Assembly (NCBI GenBank): GCA_963768945.1
Contig: CAVYJW010000008.1
Coordinates: 1,061,191 to 1,125,190, forward strand
Length of the DNA stretch: 64,000 nt
DNA from: RYN-230 sp963768945
GTDB taxonomy: Bacteria; Actinomycetota; Actinomycetes; Streptosporangiales; Streptosporangiaceae
Direction: 5' to 3'
Each line of letters opens with the position of its first letter. Position 1 is the stretch's first letter. The notes under the pieces are model-generated. The model had not been told where the DNA came from, did no database searches, and saw only the letters and a program-made list of their open reading frames with translations. Position numbers and translations under genes: made by a program. Positions 28,062-36,630 of the stretch are shown here, piece after piece.

Positions 28062-28182
28062 TCGTTCTTGGCAGAAGTCCTTTGCAGAAGGTTGACGCAT
28101 CCAAGTGGGCCCGATGCCCATCCCGCGCCACCCGGCCTCAGATGCCCATATCGCGCCACCCGGCCTGAAGGGAACTGGAACC

Positions 28183-29061
28183 ATGACCACGCCTGACCCC
28201 GCCAGCCACGCTGCGGACACCGACACCACCTCCGCCACCCGCCAGGATCGGCCGATGCTCGGCCGGGTTGCCCTCGTCGCCGGGGCCAGCAAGGGAATCG
28301 GCGCGGCCACCGCGGAGGCTTTCGCCGGCGCCGGGGCCGCCGTCGTCCTCGCCGCCCGCGACGTCGCCGCCCTTGAGTCGGTCGCGCAGAAAATCACGGA
28401 CAACGGCGGCCGGGCGACCGCGATCCCCGCCGACGTCTCCGACGCCGACTCGGTGCGCGCCCTCGTCCAGGGCACCCTGGACACCTACGGCCGGCTCGAC
28501 GCCGCGTTCAACAACGCCACCGATGGGCCGATGCCCGCACCGCTGGCCGAGATCGACCCCGCGGAGTTCGACCGGGGGATCGCCACGAACATCCGGGGCA
28601 CGTTCCTCGGGATGAAGTACCAGATCAGCGCCATGCTCCAGTCCGGAGGCGGCACGATCGTGAACATGGCCTCCCTGGCCGGCGTGACCGGCGTAGCGAA
28701 CCTGGCGGCGTACGTCGCCTGCAAGGCCGGGATCATCGGCCTGACCAAGGTCGCGGCCCTGGACTACGCCGACCAGGGCATCCGGGTCAACGTCGTCGCG
28801 CCCGGCACCATCCTCACCCATCACCTCGAGGCCGCCGGCGCAGAAGTTCAGCGGCGGGCCGCGCTCGCCGCGCCCATGGGCAGGATCGGAAGCCCGTCCG
28901 AGGTCGGCCAGGTCGTGCTCTGGCTTTCCTCGCCGGTTTCCGCCTATATCACCGGGGCAGTGATCCCGATCGACGGTGGCCAGTCCGCCGGGGTTAAGCC
29001 ACCGCAGATGTACCGCCAGGGACAGCCCATCCCGGCCTCACCCGGAGAGAACATGCCATAA
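28183..29061 (+). CDS. SDR-family oxidoreductase
   Basis: 292 residues. NAD(P) motif GASKGIGAATAEAF (about 29-42), D-V after the fourth strand, NNAT, the active-site serine in NMASLAGVTG, Y-x-x-x-K in AAYVACKAGIIG and the C-terminal YITGAVIPIDGGQS. ATG 28183 has GAAGGGA upstream. It is the first gene of a two-gene unit with a VOC protein and is divergent from MarR. The substrate is unknown. Confidence 0.92.
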   Translation: MTTPDPASHAADTDTTSATRQDRPMLGRVALVAGASKGIGAATAEAFAGAGAAVVLAARDVAALESVAQKITDNGGRATAIPADVSDADSVRALVQGTLDTYGRLDAAFNNATDGPMPAPLAEIDPAEFDRGIATNIRGTFLGMKYQISAMLQSGGGTIVNMASLAGVTGVANLAAYVACKAGIIGLTKVAALDYADQGIRVNVVAPGTILTHHLEAAGAEVQRRAALAAPMGRIGSPSEVGQVVLWLSSPVSAYITGAVIPIDGGQSAGVKPPQMYRQGQPIPASPGENMP

Positions 29062-29116
29062 GCGCTGCCGGCCGGCCACCCTCAAGCGCCTGCTGGCCTC
29101 AAGCGAAGGAGCCACC

Positions 29117-29497
29117 ATGTCCATCGAGCTCAACCACACGATCGTCGCCGCCCGTGACCCGCAGGCCTCGGCGCAGTTCCTCGCCGCCATCCTTGGCTTG
29201 CCGGTCGATCCGCCGCTGTCGCACTTCACGCCGGTCACGCTGGCCAACGGGGTCACGCTGGACTACGACCAAAGCCACGACGCCGTCCAGCCCTGCCACT
29301 ACGCGTTCCTGGCCAGCGATGAGGAGTTCGACGCCGCATTCGCCCGCATCCGCGACGCCAGCATCGCCTACTTCGCCGACCCCGCGTGCCGCCAACCTGA
29401 CCAGATCTACCACCGTGACAATAACGGCGGCCGGGGAGTGTATTTCCGCGACCCCGACGGTCATCTCATGGAGATCCTCACCCGGCCAGCCCGTTAG
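29117..29497 (+). CDS. VOC (glyoxalase/bleomycin-resistance fold) protein
   Basis: 126 residues; AAGGAG is five bases before ATG 29117. MSIELNHTIVAARDPQASAQ, GVTLDYDQSHDAVQPCHYAF, FADPACRQPDQI and GRGVYFRDPDGHLMEILTRP give two beta-alpha-beta-beta-beta repeats with metal ligands (H of LNHT, E of MEIL). Metal-dependent isomerase, dioxygenase or binding function cannot be distinguished. Confidence 0.88.
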   Translation: MSIELNHTIVAARDPQASAQFLAAILGLPVDPPLSHFTPVTLANGVTLDYDQSHDAVQPCHYAFLASDEEFDAAFARIRDASIAYFADPACRQPDQIYHRDNNGGRGVYFRDPDGHLMEILTRPAR

Positions 29498-29556
29498 CAG
29501 GTCCACGGCCATGGGCCCGGCGGATGAGGTCCACCTCAGTCGGCGTCCCGCGCGTC

Positions 29557-30837
29557 TTACGATCCACCGTGCGCCGACCGGCCCTCGATCAGGTCCCAGG
29601 CTCGCCTGGCCTCGGCGTGCTCGAACGCCGGCTCCATCATGTCCTGGTCGTGTTGCTGCAGTCCGTGGGAGGCAGCTACTTCGCGCCAGCGCGCGACTGC
29701 CCGCGTGACTTGAGCAAGAATTTCAAGCGCGCCGCCGGCATCCAGACGGAATTCCGGGGCCACGCTCATGAGCGTATCTATGCTCGCGCGTGCGCTGCCG
29801 TAGTCGATCCGAGTGCTCAGGTGCTTCGGGCCCGGACCCGGGCTGGGGTTGAGGTCAAACGCCGGTGAGAGTGTCCAGGATTCACCCCGCTCATGAAGGA
29901 ATCCATGATTGCGGAGATGATCGTCCGTATTAGAGATCAAGATCGTAAAGGCTATCCGCCGCCACAACTGGCGCAGTTCCGCCGTTGCGGCCAGGGACCG
30001 TTCCTCTATCACCTCGGCGATCTCAAGGTAGCTGCGCTGATCACCCTCCTTGGCTTCGAGCATGGTCAACGCGCTGGCGTACCCGGCTCGGGCTCCGCCG
30101 CGACGGTCGAACCTGTCCACGACAAGCACATTCCGCTCCCCCACGCGCAGTAGCTGAGAGTCCGGAACGGTTATCGCCGCGTCCCGCGCGAGATCAAGGG
30201 CAACTTTCTCCCAGGCCATCACGTTCCAGGTGTCCGAGCTTTCGCGGGGGAACTTAGCGATGGCGACACGCCCATCGCTATCCAGGACATGCGCCTTCGG
30301 GCGTGCACCCCCCAGGGAGCTACCGGCGTCCAGTAGCCGTTTGAGATCCTCGTAATCGGCGGCGTCCCGCTCGGCTCGGGCCGCGATATCAAGCAACGCG
30401 GGGAGGTCGGTCAGAACCGGGATGCCCGGGGCCTTAGCCGCAAGGAAAGGCTCCTGGCCGCGGTAGCGAAATCGCAGAGCCCCCTGACGCAGGTCATCCC
30501 GGACACCGAGCAGCAAGTCGATCTCGCTCATCGAGCGCGGGGCGGTTGCCGCGGCCTGGGCCCGCGCCCGTTCGGTGCGATGGATCAGCGTTCGGCCCCA
30601 GCGGTCAGGCAAACTGTCGGCGAAGCCGCCGAACAACGCACGGCCGACTGGTGTCTGCAAGGTCCCAGCGCCCAGGGGAAGCGCTGGATCCAGCTGGTAG
30701 GCGCCGGGGCTGGTCAGGTATTCATCGTCGTAAATGAAGCTGGCGGACTCCGAGCCCCGGCGAAGGTGCGGGTACAACCGCCCGGCCGGGATGTTCCTCG
30801 CGCCGTCCGCAACAAAGACCTCGATCTCGCCGGTCAC
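29557..30837 (-). CDS. hipA: HipA-type serine/threonine kinase toxin
   Basis: 426 residues. Key features are the flexible P-loop GSSLGGARPKA (about 172-182, equivalent to the autophosphorylated Ser150 region of E. coli HipA), the nucleotide lysine in VAIAKFP (195), the catalytic SNTDDHLRNHGFL (302-314) and the metal site AFDLNPSP (326-333). HipA phosphorylates glutamyl-tRNA synthetase or other targets and causes dormancy. Its start overlaps the XRE antitoxin stop (ATGA). Confidence 0.92.
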   Translation of the reverse strand: MTGEIEVFVADGARNIPAGRLYPHLRRGSESASFIYDDEYLTSPGAYQLDPALPLGAGTLQTPVGRALFGGFADSLPDRWGRTLIHRTERARAQAAATAPRSMSEIDLLLGVRDDLRQGALRFRYRGQEPFLAAKAPGIPVLTDLPALLDIAARAERDAADYEDLKRLLDAGSSLGGARPKAHVLDSDGRVAIAKFPRESSDTWNVMAWEKVALDLARDAAITVPDSQLLRVGERNVLVVDRFDRRGGARAGYASALTMLEAKEGDQRSYLEIAEVIEERSLAATAELRQLWRRIAFTILISNTDDHLRNHGFLHERGESWTLSPAFDLNPSPGPGPKHLSTRIDYGSARASIDTLMSVAPEFRLDAGGALEILAQVTRAVARWREVAASHGLQQHDQDMMEPAFEHAEARRAWDLIEGRSAHGGS

Positions 30838-31211
30838 GGTCTTGATCCTGGCCTGGGCGGCCGGACACGTTCAGCCAGTGCCTCCTCCGACCGCAGGCGG
30901 CCCACATCGGTCTGGTACGGGTCAACCGCCTCCACCAGCTGGTCAAGCACCCCGAGGGCCCGGGCCACCCGCAGCAAGTTCTCCATGGTTGCACCTTCGC
31001 CGTTCTCCAGCCGCATGACGGTGTACCGGGATATTCCGGCGCGATCCGCCACCTGGGCTGCCGTCAGCCGCCGCAGACGCCGCCACGTAGCAAGATCCTC
31101 ACCTATACGCCGCTGACCGTTAGCGACGGCGATCGGCGTCCGCGACGCAGCCACAACAGTACGGTTCCTCTCATCTGACCCTGGCAGGCAGAGCATTGCC
31201 CAGAGCGACAT
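30834..31211 (-). CDS. hipB: HipB-type XRE antitoxin
   Basis: Up to 125 residues; the start is uncertain, since the helix-turn-helix begins only at about residue 38 (QRRIGEDLATWRRLRRLTAA, AGISRYTVMRLENGEGATME) and a GTG nearer to it is preceded by AGAGGA. The tail DVGRLRSEEALAERV resembles the HipB C-terminus. Probably represses its own promoter at the inverted repeat upstream. Confidence 0.88.
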   Translation of the reverse strand: MSLWAMLCLPGSDERNRTVVAASRTPIAVANGQRRIGEDLATWRRLRRLTAAQVADRAGISRYTVMRLENGEGATMENLLRVARALGVLDQLVEAVDPYQTDVGRLRSEEALAERVRPPRPGSRP

Positions 31212-31255
31212 CCCTCAGGCAAAGCCCGGGTTCATAGGTAGCATATCTGCAACTC

Positions 31256-31287
31256 AGAGTCGTTTAAGGTTGTAAATTTGCGACTCT
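31256..31287. promoter_or_regulatory. inverted repeat upstream of hipBA
   Basis: AGAGTCG (31256-31262) and CGACTCT (31281-31287) flank an A/T-rich 18-base centre, 45-75 bp before hipB. A GCAACTCAG stretch adjoins it and recurs near 31449 before the HxlR gene, so HipB or HxlR could bind here. Confidence 0.55.
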
Positions 31288-31305
31288 AACTCAGACCGCC
31301 TGAGT

Positions 31306-31395
31306 CTGCGGGTACGGCGGACAGGGGTTGTTTCCGCGCAGGCGGTGCTGGTGGCGGGGCAGTTGGGGCGGACGGTTTTCGTTGCGGAGGGTTGG
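31306..31395. repeat. second copy of the XRE-pseudogene tail
   Basis: GCGGACAGGGGTTGTTTC, GCGCAGGCGGTGCTGGTG and GGGGCGGACGGTTTTCGTTG match 19857-19927 closely. It is a scar of a duplicated or mobilised regulator gene. Confidence 0.75.
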
Positions 31396-31472
31396 GAATT
31401 GGCGCCTGCTGGCCAGGCGCCAGCCACCCGCACGCCGGGGGCATCCGCAACTCAGTAGCTAAACTAGACCCC

Positions 31473-32036
31473 ATGAACCGCGAATTCTCGGACTGGCCAT
31501 GCTCGCTGGCGCGTGCCGTCGGGGTGTTCGGTGACTCCTGGACGCTGCTCATCGTCCGCGATGGACTGCAGGGGCTCACCCGCTTCGACGAGTTCCAGCG
31601 GTCCCTGAACATCGCCCGGAACACGCTGTCCGACCGGCTCGGCAAACTGGTCGACACGGGGGTCATGACCAAGCGGTTCTACCAGGACAATCCGCCACGG
31701 TATGAGTACCTGCTCACCGACATGGGGCGCGACTTCTTCCCGGTCCTCGCGGCCATGCTCGCCTGGGGAGACAAGTGGCTCGACGACGGAGGCGGCGCGC
31801 CGGTCGCCCTGCGCCACGACGAGGGCGACGGCGAGGGCGGTCACGAGGTTGTCCCTCAAGTCATCTGCACGGAGTGCGGCCAGCCCGTCGCGCACACCGG
31901 CATCCAGTTCTGCGTCGGTCCCGGGTACCCCGACGAAGTCCGGCCTGAACTCGATATGCGCGGCCGCCTGGCGCCAGCCCCCGCGCCCCATCAGCACCGG
32001 CCCCGCCCGGCACCGCCCGCCGAACGCGCCAGCTAA
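31473..32036 (+). CDS. HxlR-family regulator
   Basis: 187 residues. The winged helix is GVFGDSWTLLIVRDGLQGLT, RNTLSDRLGKLVDTGVMTKR and PPRYEYLLTDMGRDFFPVL. Cys10 (SDWPCSLARA) is at the position of the redox-sensing cysteine of YodB/HypR-type members. A C-terminal extension carries a CxxC (ICTECGQPV) plus a further cysteine (QFCVGPG), possibly a metal site. It is followed by the catabolic cluster starting at 32245; tandem operator-like sequences lie in the gap. Confidence 0.9.
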   Translation: MNREFSDWPCSLARAVGVFGDSWTLLIVRDGLQGLTRFDEFQRSLNIARNTLSDRLGKLVDTGVMTKRFYQDNPPRYEYLLTDMGRDFFPVLAAMLAWGDKWLDDGGGAPVALRHDEGDGEGGHEVVPQVICTECGQPVAHTGIQFCVGPGYPDEVRPELDMRGRLAPAPAPHQHRPRPAPPAERAS

Positions 32037-32093
32037 CCCCCACCCCAGCGAAACCGCCCCCGCCACGCCCACTCGGACCTCGACGTGCCCAAC

Positions 32094-32132
32094 TGAGTCT
32101 TATTTTGCAACTAGGTCTTGTATTGAGACTCA
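32094..32132. promoter_or_regulatory. tandem operator-like sites before the catabolic cluster
   Basis: TGAGTCT (32094-32100) and AGACTCA (32126-32132) are inverted arms. Within them AGTCTTATTTTGCAACT (32096-32112) and GGTCTTGTATTGAGACT (32114-32130) are 17-base direct copies offset by 18 bp with 12 matches. The A/T-rich block directly follows the HxlR gene and is the best candidate for its binding site. Confidence 0.6.
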
Positions 32133-32244
32133 TCCTGTGTTCTATTGAAGCCACGTCGATGTGACTCCGCTCACTGAGGCACATCTGGCACAGCAGAGAC
32201 CAAGCAACACGGACCACGCAGCACGGACATGGGAGGAACAGCAA

Positions 32245-32724
32245 ATGCCGCTCTGGAAGATCCACCACCCGGTCGATGCCTACACGCCCGCGGACAAGAA
32301 GGAGTTCGCCGGCGCGATCACGCAGGTCTACGACGCCGTCCCGATCCCCCGGTTCTACGTCGTCGTTCTCTTCGAAGAGGTCCCGGCCGACTCGTTCTAC
32401 GTGGGCGGCGATGCCCACGGCAGCTTCGTCCGGATCCAGATCGACCAGATGGCCCGGACCCTGCCCGGCCCGGTCATCCGGGAATGGTGGGTCAGGAACC
32501 TGGACCAGGTCATCGCCCCCTGGGTCAAGGACCGTGGCTACGACTGGGAGTTCACCATCACCGAACCGCCGTTCGACCTGTGGTCGCTGCAGGGTGAGAT
32601 CCCGCCGCCGTTCGAGTCCATGGCCGAGCGGCGCTGGGTCAAGGAGAACAAGGCGACCCCCTACGCCCAGGCGGAGAAGCTCCCCGTCAACCTGTCCCTG
32701 GCCCCCGGCACGATGGGCGAGTGA
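32245..32724 (+). CDS. tautomerase superfamily protein (cis-CaaD/oxalocrotonate tautomerase-like, Tautomerase_3)
   Basis: 159 residues; GGGAGGA is seven bases before ATG. MPLWKIHHPVDAYTPADKKE leaves Pro1 as the catalytic N-terminus after methionine removal. The two beta-alpha-beta units (FYVVVLFEEVPADSFYVGG, GYDWEFTITEPPFDLWSLQG) fit the long, fused tautomerases. Such enzymes isomerise or hydrate unsaturated keto-acids, or dehalogenate 3-haloacrylates. It heads a degradation cluster. Confidence 0.85.
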   Translation: MPLWKIHHPVDAYTPADKKEFAGAITQVYDAVPIPRFYVVVLFEEVPADSFYVGGDAHGSFVRIQIDQMARTLPGPVIREWWVRNLDQVIAPWVKDRGYDWEFTITEPPFDLWSLQGEIPPPFESMAERRWVKENKATPYAQAEKLPVNLSLAPGTMGE

Positions 32725-32787
32725 GCCCAGCTCAACCGCCTCAACAGCCCTAACGGCTTGCCCGGCGACGACGAGGAAGTGAGCTCC

Positions 32788-32844
32788 ATGACTTACCGCA
32801 CGGTCAACCCCGCCGGGGCCCGGTGGCGGCCTGATCCGCGATGA
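32788..32844 (+). pseudogene. N-terminal stub of an aldehyde dehydrogenase
   Basis: MTYRTVNPAGARWRPDPR, with GAGGAAG upstream, has the beginning typical of succinate-semialdehyde-type dehydrogenases (M-x-Y-R-T-V-N-P-A). It then stops, its TGA overlapping the next ATG. It looks like the scar of a deleted aldehyde dehydrogenase gene; it may still couple translation to the next gene. Confidence 0.45.
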
Positions 32845-33659
32845 GCGTCGTCATCACGGTGGCGCCCACCGGGCCGATCGCGTCCAAGGCGGACAACCCG
32901 GCGCTGCCCACGCAACCTCAGGAGATCGCCGAGGCCGTCCACCAGGCCTACCTCGCGGGGGCGTCCGTCGCGCACATCCACCTGCGCGATCCCCGCGACC
33001 GGCCCACGGCGGACCTGGACATCGCCCGCCGGACGATGGACCTGATCGCGGAGCGGTGTCCCATCCTCATCCAGCTATCCACCGGCGTCGGGCTCGCGGT
33101 GCCGTTCGAGGAGCGCGCGGCCCTCGTCGAGCTCCGGCCCCGGATGGCCACCCTGAATCCGTGCACGATGACGTTCGGCTCCGGGGAGTTCCGCAACCCC
33201 CCGGCCGATGTGGCGCGGCTGGCGCGGCGCATGCAGGAACTGGGGGTCAAGCCGGAGCTGGAGATCTACGACACCGGCCATCTCGACGCCTGCCTGCGGC
33301 TGCGTGACGCCGGGCTGCTCAGCGACTGGCCGCTGCAGTTCTCGCTCGTCCTGGGCGTGGCCGGCGGGATGGCGGCCACCGCGGACAACCTCCTCACGAT
33401 GGTGCGCCGCCTTCCGACGGACTGTGTCTGGCAGGTCATCGCCATCGGCCGGGCCAACCTGGAGCTGACCGCCATCGGCCTGGCCCTGGGCGGTAACGCC
33501 CGCGCCGGGCTGGAGGACGCCCTCTACCTGCGCAAGGGCGAGCTGAGCCCGGGCAACCAGCCGCTCGTGCAGCGGGCCGTGAACCTCGCGGCCACGCTGG
33601 ACCGCCCGACCGCCTCGGTCGAGGAGACCGCCGCCCTGCTCCGCCTGCCGCCCCGCTAG
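32841..33659 (+). CDS. beta-keto acid cleavage enzyme (BKACE, DUF849)
   Basis: 272 residues. The zinc motif AHIHLRDP (H45-x-H47) and the segments ILIQLSTG, TLNPCTMTFG, GVKPELEIYDTGHL, FSLVLGVAGGMAAT, VIAIGRANLELTAIGLALGG and GLEDALYLRKGELSPGNQPL are characteristic. BKACE condenses a beta-keto acid with acetyl-CoA, giving a CoA ester and acetoacetate-type product. With the CoA transferase and hydratase next to it, it points to breakdown of a beta-keto or unsaturated acid. Confidence 0.92.
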   Translation: MSVVITVAPTGPIASKADNPALPTQPQEIAEAVHQAYLAGASVAHIHLRDPRDRPTADLDIARRTMDLIAERCPILIQLSTGVGLAVPFEERAALVELRPRMATLNPCTMTFGSGEFRNPPADVARLARRMQELGVKPELEIYDTGHLDACLRLRDAGLLSDWPLQFSLVLGVAGGMAATADNLLTMVRRLPTDCVWQVIAIGRANLELTAIGLALGGNARAGLEDALYLRKGELSPGNQPLVQRAVNLAATLDRPTASVEETAALLRLPPR

Positions 33660-33721
33660 CAGCAGGCCCGCCGCCACCTAAACCGGGGCCACTCAACCAG
33701 GACCACCTCACTGAGCATTGG

Positions 33722-34576
33722 ATGATCGCCGTGTCGAACACCGCACCCCAGCGCGACTTCCCGGCCGACGTGTCCCAGTCGGCGCCTGTCCCCGCGGCCA
33801 CCGGCCGCGGAGCGCTGAGCACCGCCATGGACGGCACCGTGGCCGTCTTGTCCATGGGACTGGCTCCCTACAACCTCCTGGATCGCGCCCTGACCCGCGA
33901 GCTCATCGCGGGACTCGCCTGGGCTGAGCGGCACGGCGCCCGGGCCGTCATCTTGCGCAGCTCCCTGCGGCATTTCTCCGCCGGGGCGGACCTGGACGCG
34001 ATGGTCGCCGACGCGGACAAATCCGACATCCTCGACTGGGGCCTGGCCGAGCTGCTGCGGGCCTTCGACGAGCACCCGGCCCCTGTCATCGCCAGCGTCC
34101 AGGGAGTCTGCGTCGGGGGCGGCTTCGAGCTCGCGATGGCGTGCGACCTGATCGTGGCGGCCGAGTCGGCGAAGCTGGGTTCGGTCGAGGTCACGGTCGG
34201 CCTGCACCCCCTGATGGGCGCGGTGCAGCGGCTCACCCAGCGGGCCGGTGCGGCCCGGGCCAAGGAGATGGCCCTGCTCGGCCGGCGTTATCCCGCCACG
34301 ACCCTGGAACGCTGGAACATCATCAACTGGGTGGTGGCCGATGAGCAGCTGGACAGCGCCACGATGGTGCTCGCCCAGGAACTCGCGCACGGCCCGTCGA
34401 TCGCCAACGCGGCCACCAAGCGCCTGGTCTCCGTCGCGGTCAACGAGGGGATCGGAGCCGCCGATGCGGCCATGGCGGAGATCCAGCGGCCGATCATGCG
34501 GTCGGCCGACTTCCGCTCCGCCGTCCGGTCATACCGCGAGAACGGTCTCGGCATGGCCGAGTTCGAGGGCCGGTGA
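33722..34576 (+). CDS. enoyl-CoA hydratase/isomerase family protein
   Basis: 284 residues. The crotonase oxyanion-hole segments are RHFSAGADLDAM and GVCVGGGFELAMACDLIVAA. Catalytic glutamate positions lie near GSVEVTVGLHPLMGAVQRL. ATG 33722 or the GTG four codons later may be the start. It overlaps the CoA transferase by GTGA, so the two are made together. Confidence 0.9.
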   Translation: MIAVSNTAPQRDFPADVSQSAPVPAATGRGALSTAMDGTVAVLSMGLAPYNLLDRALTRELIAGLAWAERHGARAVILRSSLRHFSAGADLDAMVADADKSDILDWGLAELLRAFDEHPAPVIASVQGVCVGGGFELAMACDLIVAAESAKLGSVEVTVGLHPLMGAVQRLTQRAGAARAKEMALLGRRYPATTLERWNIINWVVADEQLDSATMVLAQELAHGPSIANAATKRLVSVAVNEGIGAADAAMAEIQRPIMRSADFRSAVRSYRENGLGMAEFEGR

Positions 34577-35817
34577 GCGGCATGCCGCTTCCGCTGGAAG
34601 GCATCCGGGTGGTGGATTTCTCCCGCGTGCTGGCCGGCCCGCACTGCGCCAAGACGCTGCTCGACCTGGGTGCCGAGGTCATCAAGCTCGAACCGCCGAC
34701 TGGCGACCTGTCCCGCAAGGCGTTCCCTGGCCAGGGGGAGGTCTCCGGCTACTACTCCCAGCAGAACGCGGGCAAGCGCAACATCAGCATCGACCTCAAC
34801 GTGCCTGGGGCCCGCGAAGCGGCGCTGCGGCTCTGCGACACCGCCGACGTGATCGTGGAGAACTTCAGGCCCGGTGCGCTCGCCTCGTTCGGGCTGGGCT
34901 ACGAGTCGGTCTCGGCCCGCAACCCCGGCGTGGTCTACGCCTCGATCAGCGGCTACGGCCAGCACGGCGCGTGGCGCTCGCGGATGGCCTACGCGCCGAC
35001 GGTCCAGGCTGAGACGGGGATCACCGCCAACACCGCCGACCACTTCGAGCGGACCGGCACGCTGCGCAGCGACTCGCTCTCGCACGCCGACGTCTACTCC
35101 GGCCTGCACGCCGCCATCGCCATCCTGGCCTGCCTCACCGAACGGGCGCGCACCGGCCGGGGCCAGTACATCGATGTGGCCATGGCGGCCGTGATGCTGT
35201 CCATCAACGAGCGCGTGCACGTCAACCTGTCCGATGCGGAGCTCGGTGCCGAGCGGCCGATCCTCGGGGCCACCGACGGCCCGTTCTTCACCGGACCGCA
35301 CGGTGAGCGATTCGCCAGCCCGATGAGCCTCGTCGGCAGCATGTCCTTCCCCTTCTACCTGGCGGCCATGCGCCGGCCCGATCTCGGCCGGGATCCGCGA
35401 TTCCGCACGCCGGAGCTGCGGCTGCGCAACCTGGACGCACTGCACCGGATCGTTCAGGAGTGGATCTGGACCTTCGCTGACATGGAGTCGCTGGACGCCC
35501 AGCTGGACGAGGCGAAGATCGCCACCGGACAGGTCCGCAGCGTCAGGGAGTTCGCGGACAGCGACTGGGCCCGCCAGTGGAACGCGGTGCGGGCCGTGTC
35601 CGACCGCTCAGGTGGCGAGATCAAGATCCCGGGCCGCCCGTGGCACTTCGCGGACCAGGTGGCGGCGGACGAGGGCCAACTGGTGGCCCGCCAGGGTGAG
35701 CACAACGCCGAGGTACTGAGCGAGCTGGGGTTCAGCGCCGCCGAGATCGCGGCGCTGGAAGCCTCCGGTGCGCTGGTCCAGCCGGCCGCTGCGCCGGCGG
35801 CGACCTCTGCTGGCTAG
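34573..35817 (+). CDS. class III CoA transferase (CaiB/BaiF family)
   Basis: 414 residues. RVVDFSRVLAGPHCAKTLLD, GAEVIKLEPPTGD, NAGKRNISIDL and VIVENFRPGALASFGLGYE are standard, and the catalytic aspartate is expected in DSLSHADVYSGLHAAIAI. It transfers CoA between carboxylic acids and would activate the substrate of the neighbouring hydratase and BKACE pathway. The end is alanine-rich. Confidence 0.92.
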   Translation: MSGMPLPLEGIRVVDFSRVLAGPHCAKTLLDLGAEVIKLEPPTGDLSRKAFPGQGEVSGYYSQQNAGKRNISIDLNVPGAREAALRLCDTADVIVENFRPGALASFGLGYESVSARNPGVVYASISGYGQHGAWRSRMAYAPTVQAETGITANTADHFERTGTLRSDSLSHADVYSGLHAAIAILACLTERARTGRGQYIDVAMAAVMLSINERVHVNLSDAELGAERPILGATDGPFFTGPHGERFASPMSLVGSMSFPFYLAAMRRPDLGRDPRFRTPELRLRNLDALHRIVQEWIWTFADMESLDAQLDEAKIATGQVRSVREFADSDWARQWNAVRAVSDRSGGEIKIPGRPWHFADQVAADEGQLVARQGEHNAEVLSELGFSAAEIAALEASGALVQPAAAPAATSAG

Positions 35818-35828
35818 CTCCGGGGATG

Positions 35829-36488
35829 TCAGGGCAAGGCGCTGCCGCTCCGCAGGACATGGCAGCCCCACTCGCGAAGATCGCTGTCGAGCTGGTCGTG
35901 GGAGTGCGCTAGACCCGGGAGGCGCTCGGTGTGCTGGGCTTTCATGCCGTCCAGGACAATGGCAAGGTGGCGGCGCCACTGGCCGGGCGAGCTCTGGCTG
36001 GTAATGGCCATCGTCCGGGCCACGCCAAGCAGGGCGAGAGTGACGTCGGCGACGGTCAGGTCGCCCCGGGCCTGACCGCTGTCCTGAGCGCGGGCCAGCA
36101 GGGGGGTCATCAAGTCGCGGAATCGCTTCCGCCAGTCGGGGCAGACGGCCAGGAGCGCGCCGATGGCTTGGTTGCGGGTGCCCTCGGACAGCACGTCTTC
36201 GGTGAAACTCACCAGGCCGTGCCAGGGATCTGAGTCGGCCAGCGCGGACTCGGCGACGGCTTGCCGCCGGCCGTACCAGTCCTGGAACAGCTCATCGATG
36301 AGCTGTTCCTTGGTGAAGTTACGGTGCAGCGTGGCATTGCCGACCCCGGCGCGCCGGGCGATCTCGATCAGGCTGACACCGAGCCCCTCCTCGGCGAAAG
36401 CCTGCGCGGCAGCAGCGAGGATCCGGTCCCGGTTCTCCCGGGCGTCGCTGCGCAGGCAGCGCAGCGGTTCGGCTGGTGTGACAACCAC
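35829..36488 (-). CDS. TetR-family regulator
   Basis: 219 residues. The helix-turn-helix is RILAAAAQAFAEEGLGVSLI and EIARRAGVGNATLHRNFTKE (about 22-65). It converges on the CoA transferase gene and diverges from the DUF998 gene; either could be its target. No palindrome was found. Confidence 0.9.
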   Translation of the reverse strand: MVVTPAEPLRCLRSDARENRDRILAAAAQAFAEEGLGVSLIEIARRAGVGNATLHRNFTKEQLIDELFQDWYGRRQAVAESALADSDPWHGLVSFTEDVLSEGTRNQAIGALLAVCPDWRKRFRDLMTPLLARAQDSGQARGDLTVADVTLALLGVARTMAITSQSSPGQWRRHLAIVLDGMKAQHTERLPGLAHSHDQLDSDLREWGCHVLRSGSALP

Positions 36489-36630
36489 GAGGCAAACTCT
36501 AGCCGACCCGGACAGCTTGCCCGGGGCAACCGGATAGCCCTGACCGCTTGGTGATACGTTCGGAAGGAGTGGTCAGCCGTAACCGGTTGACGGTGCATCC
36601 AGACCCCGTGCACCAAGGAGGTCCGTCCTG

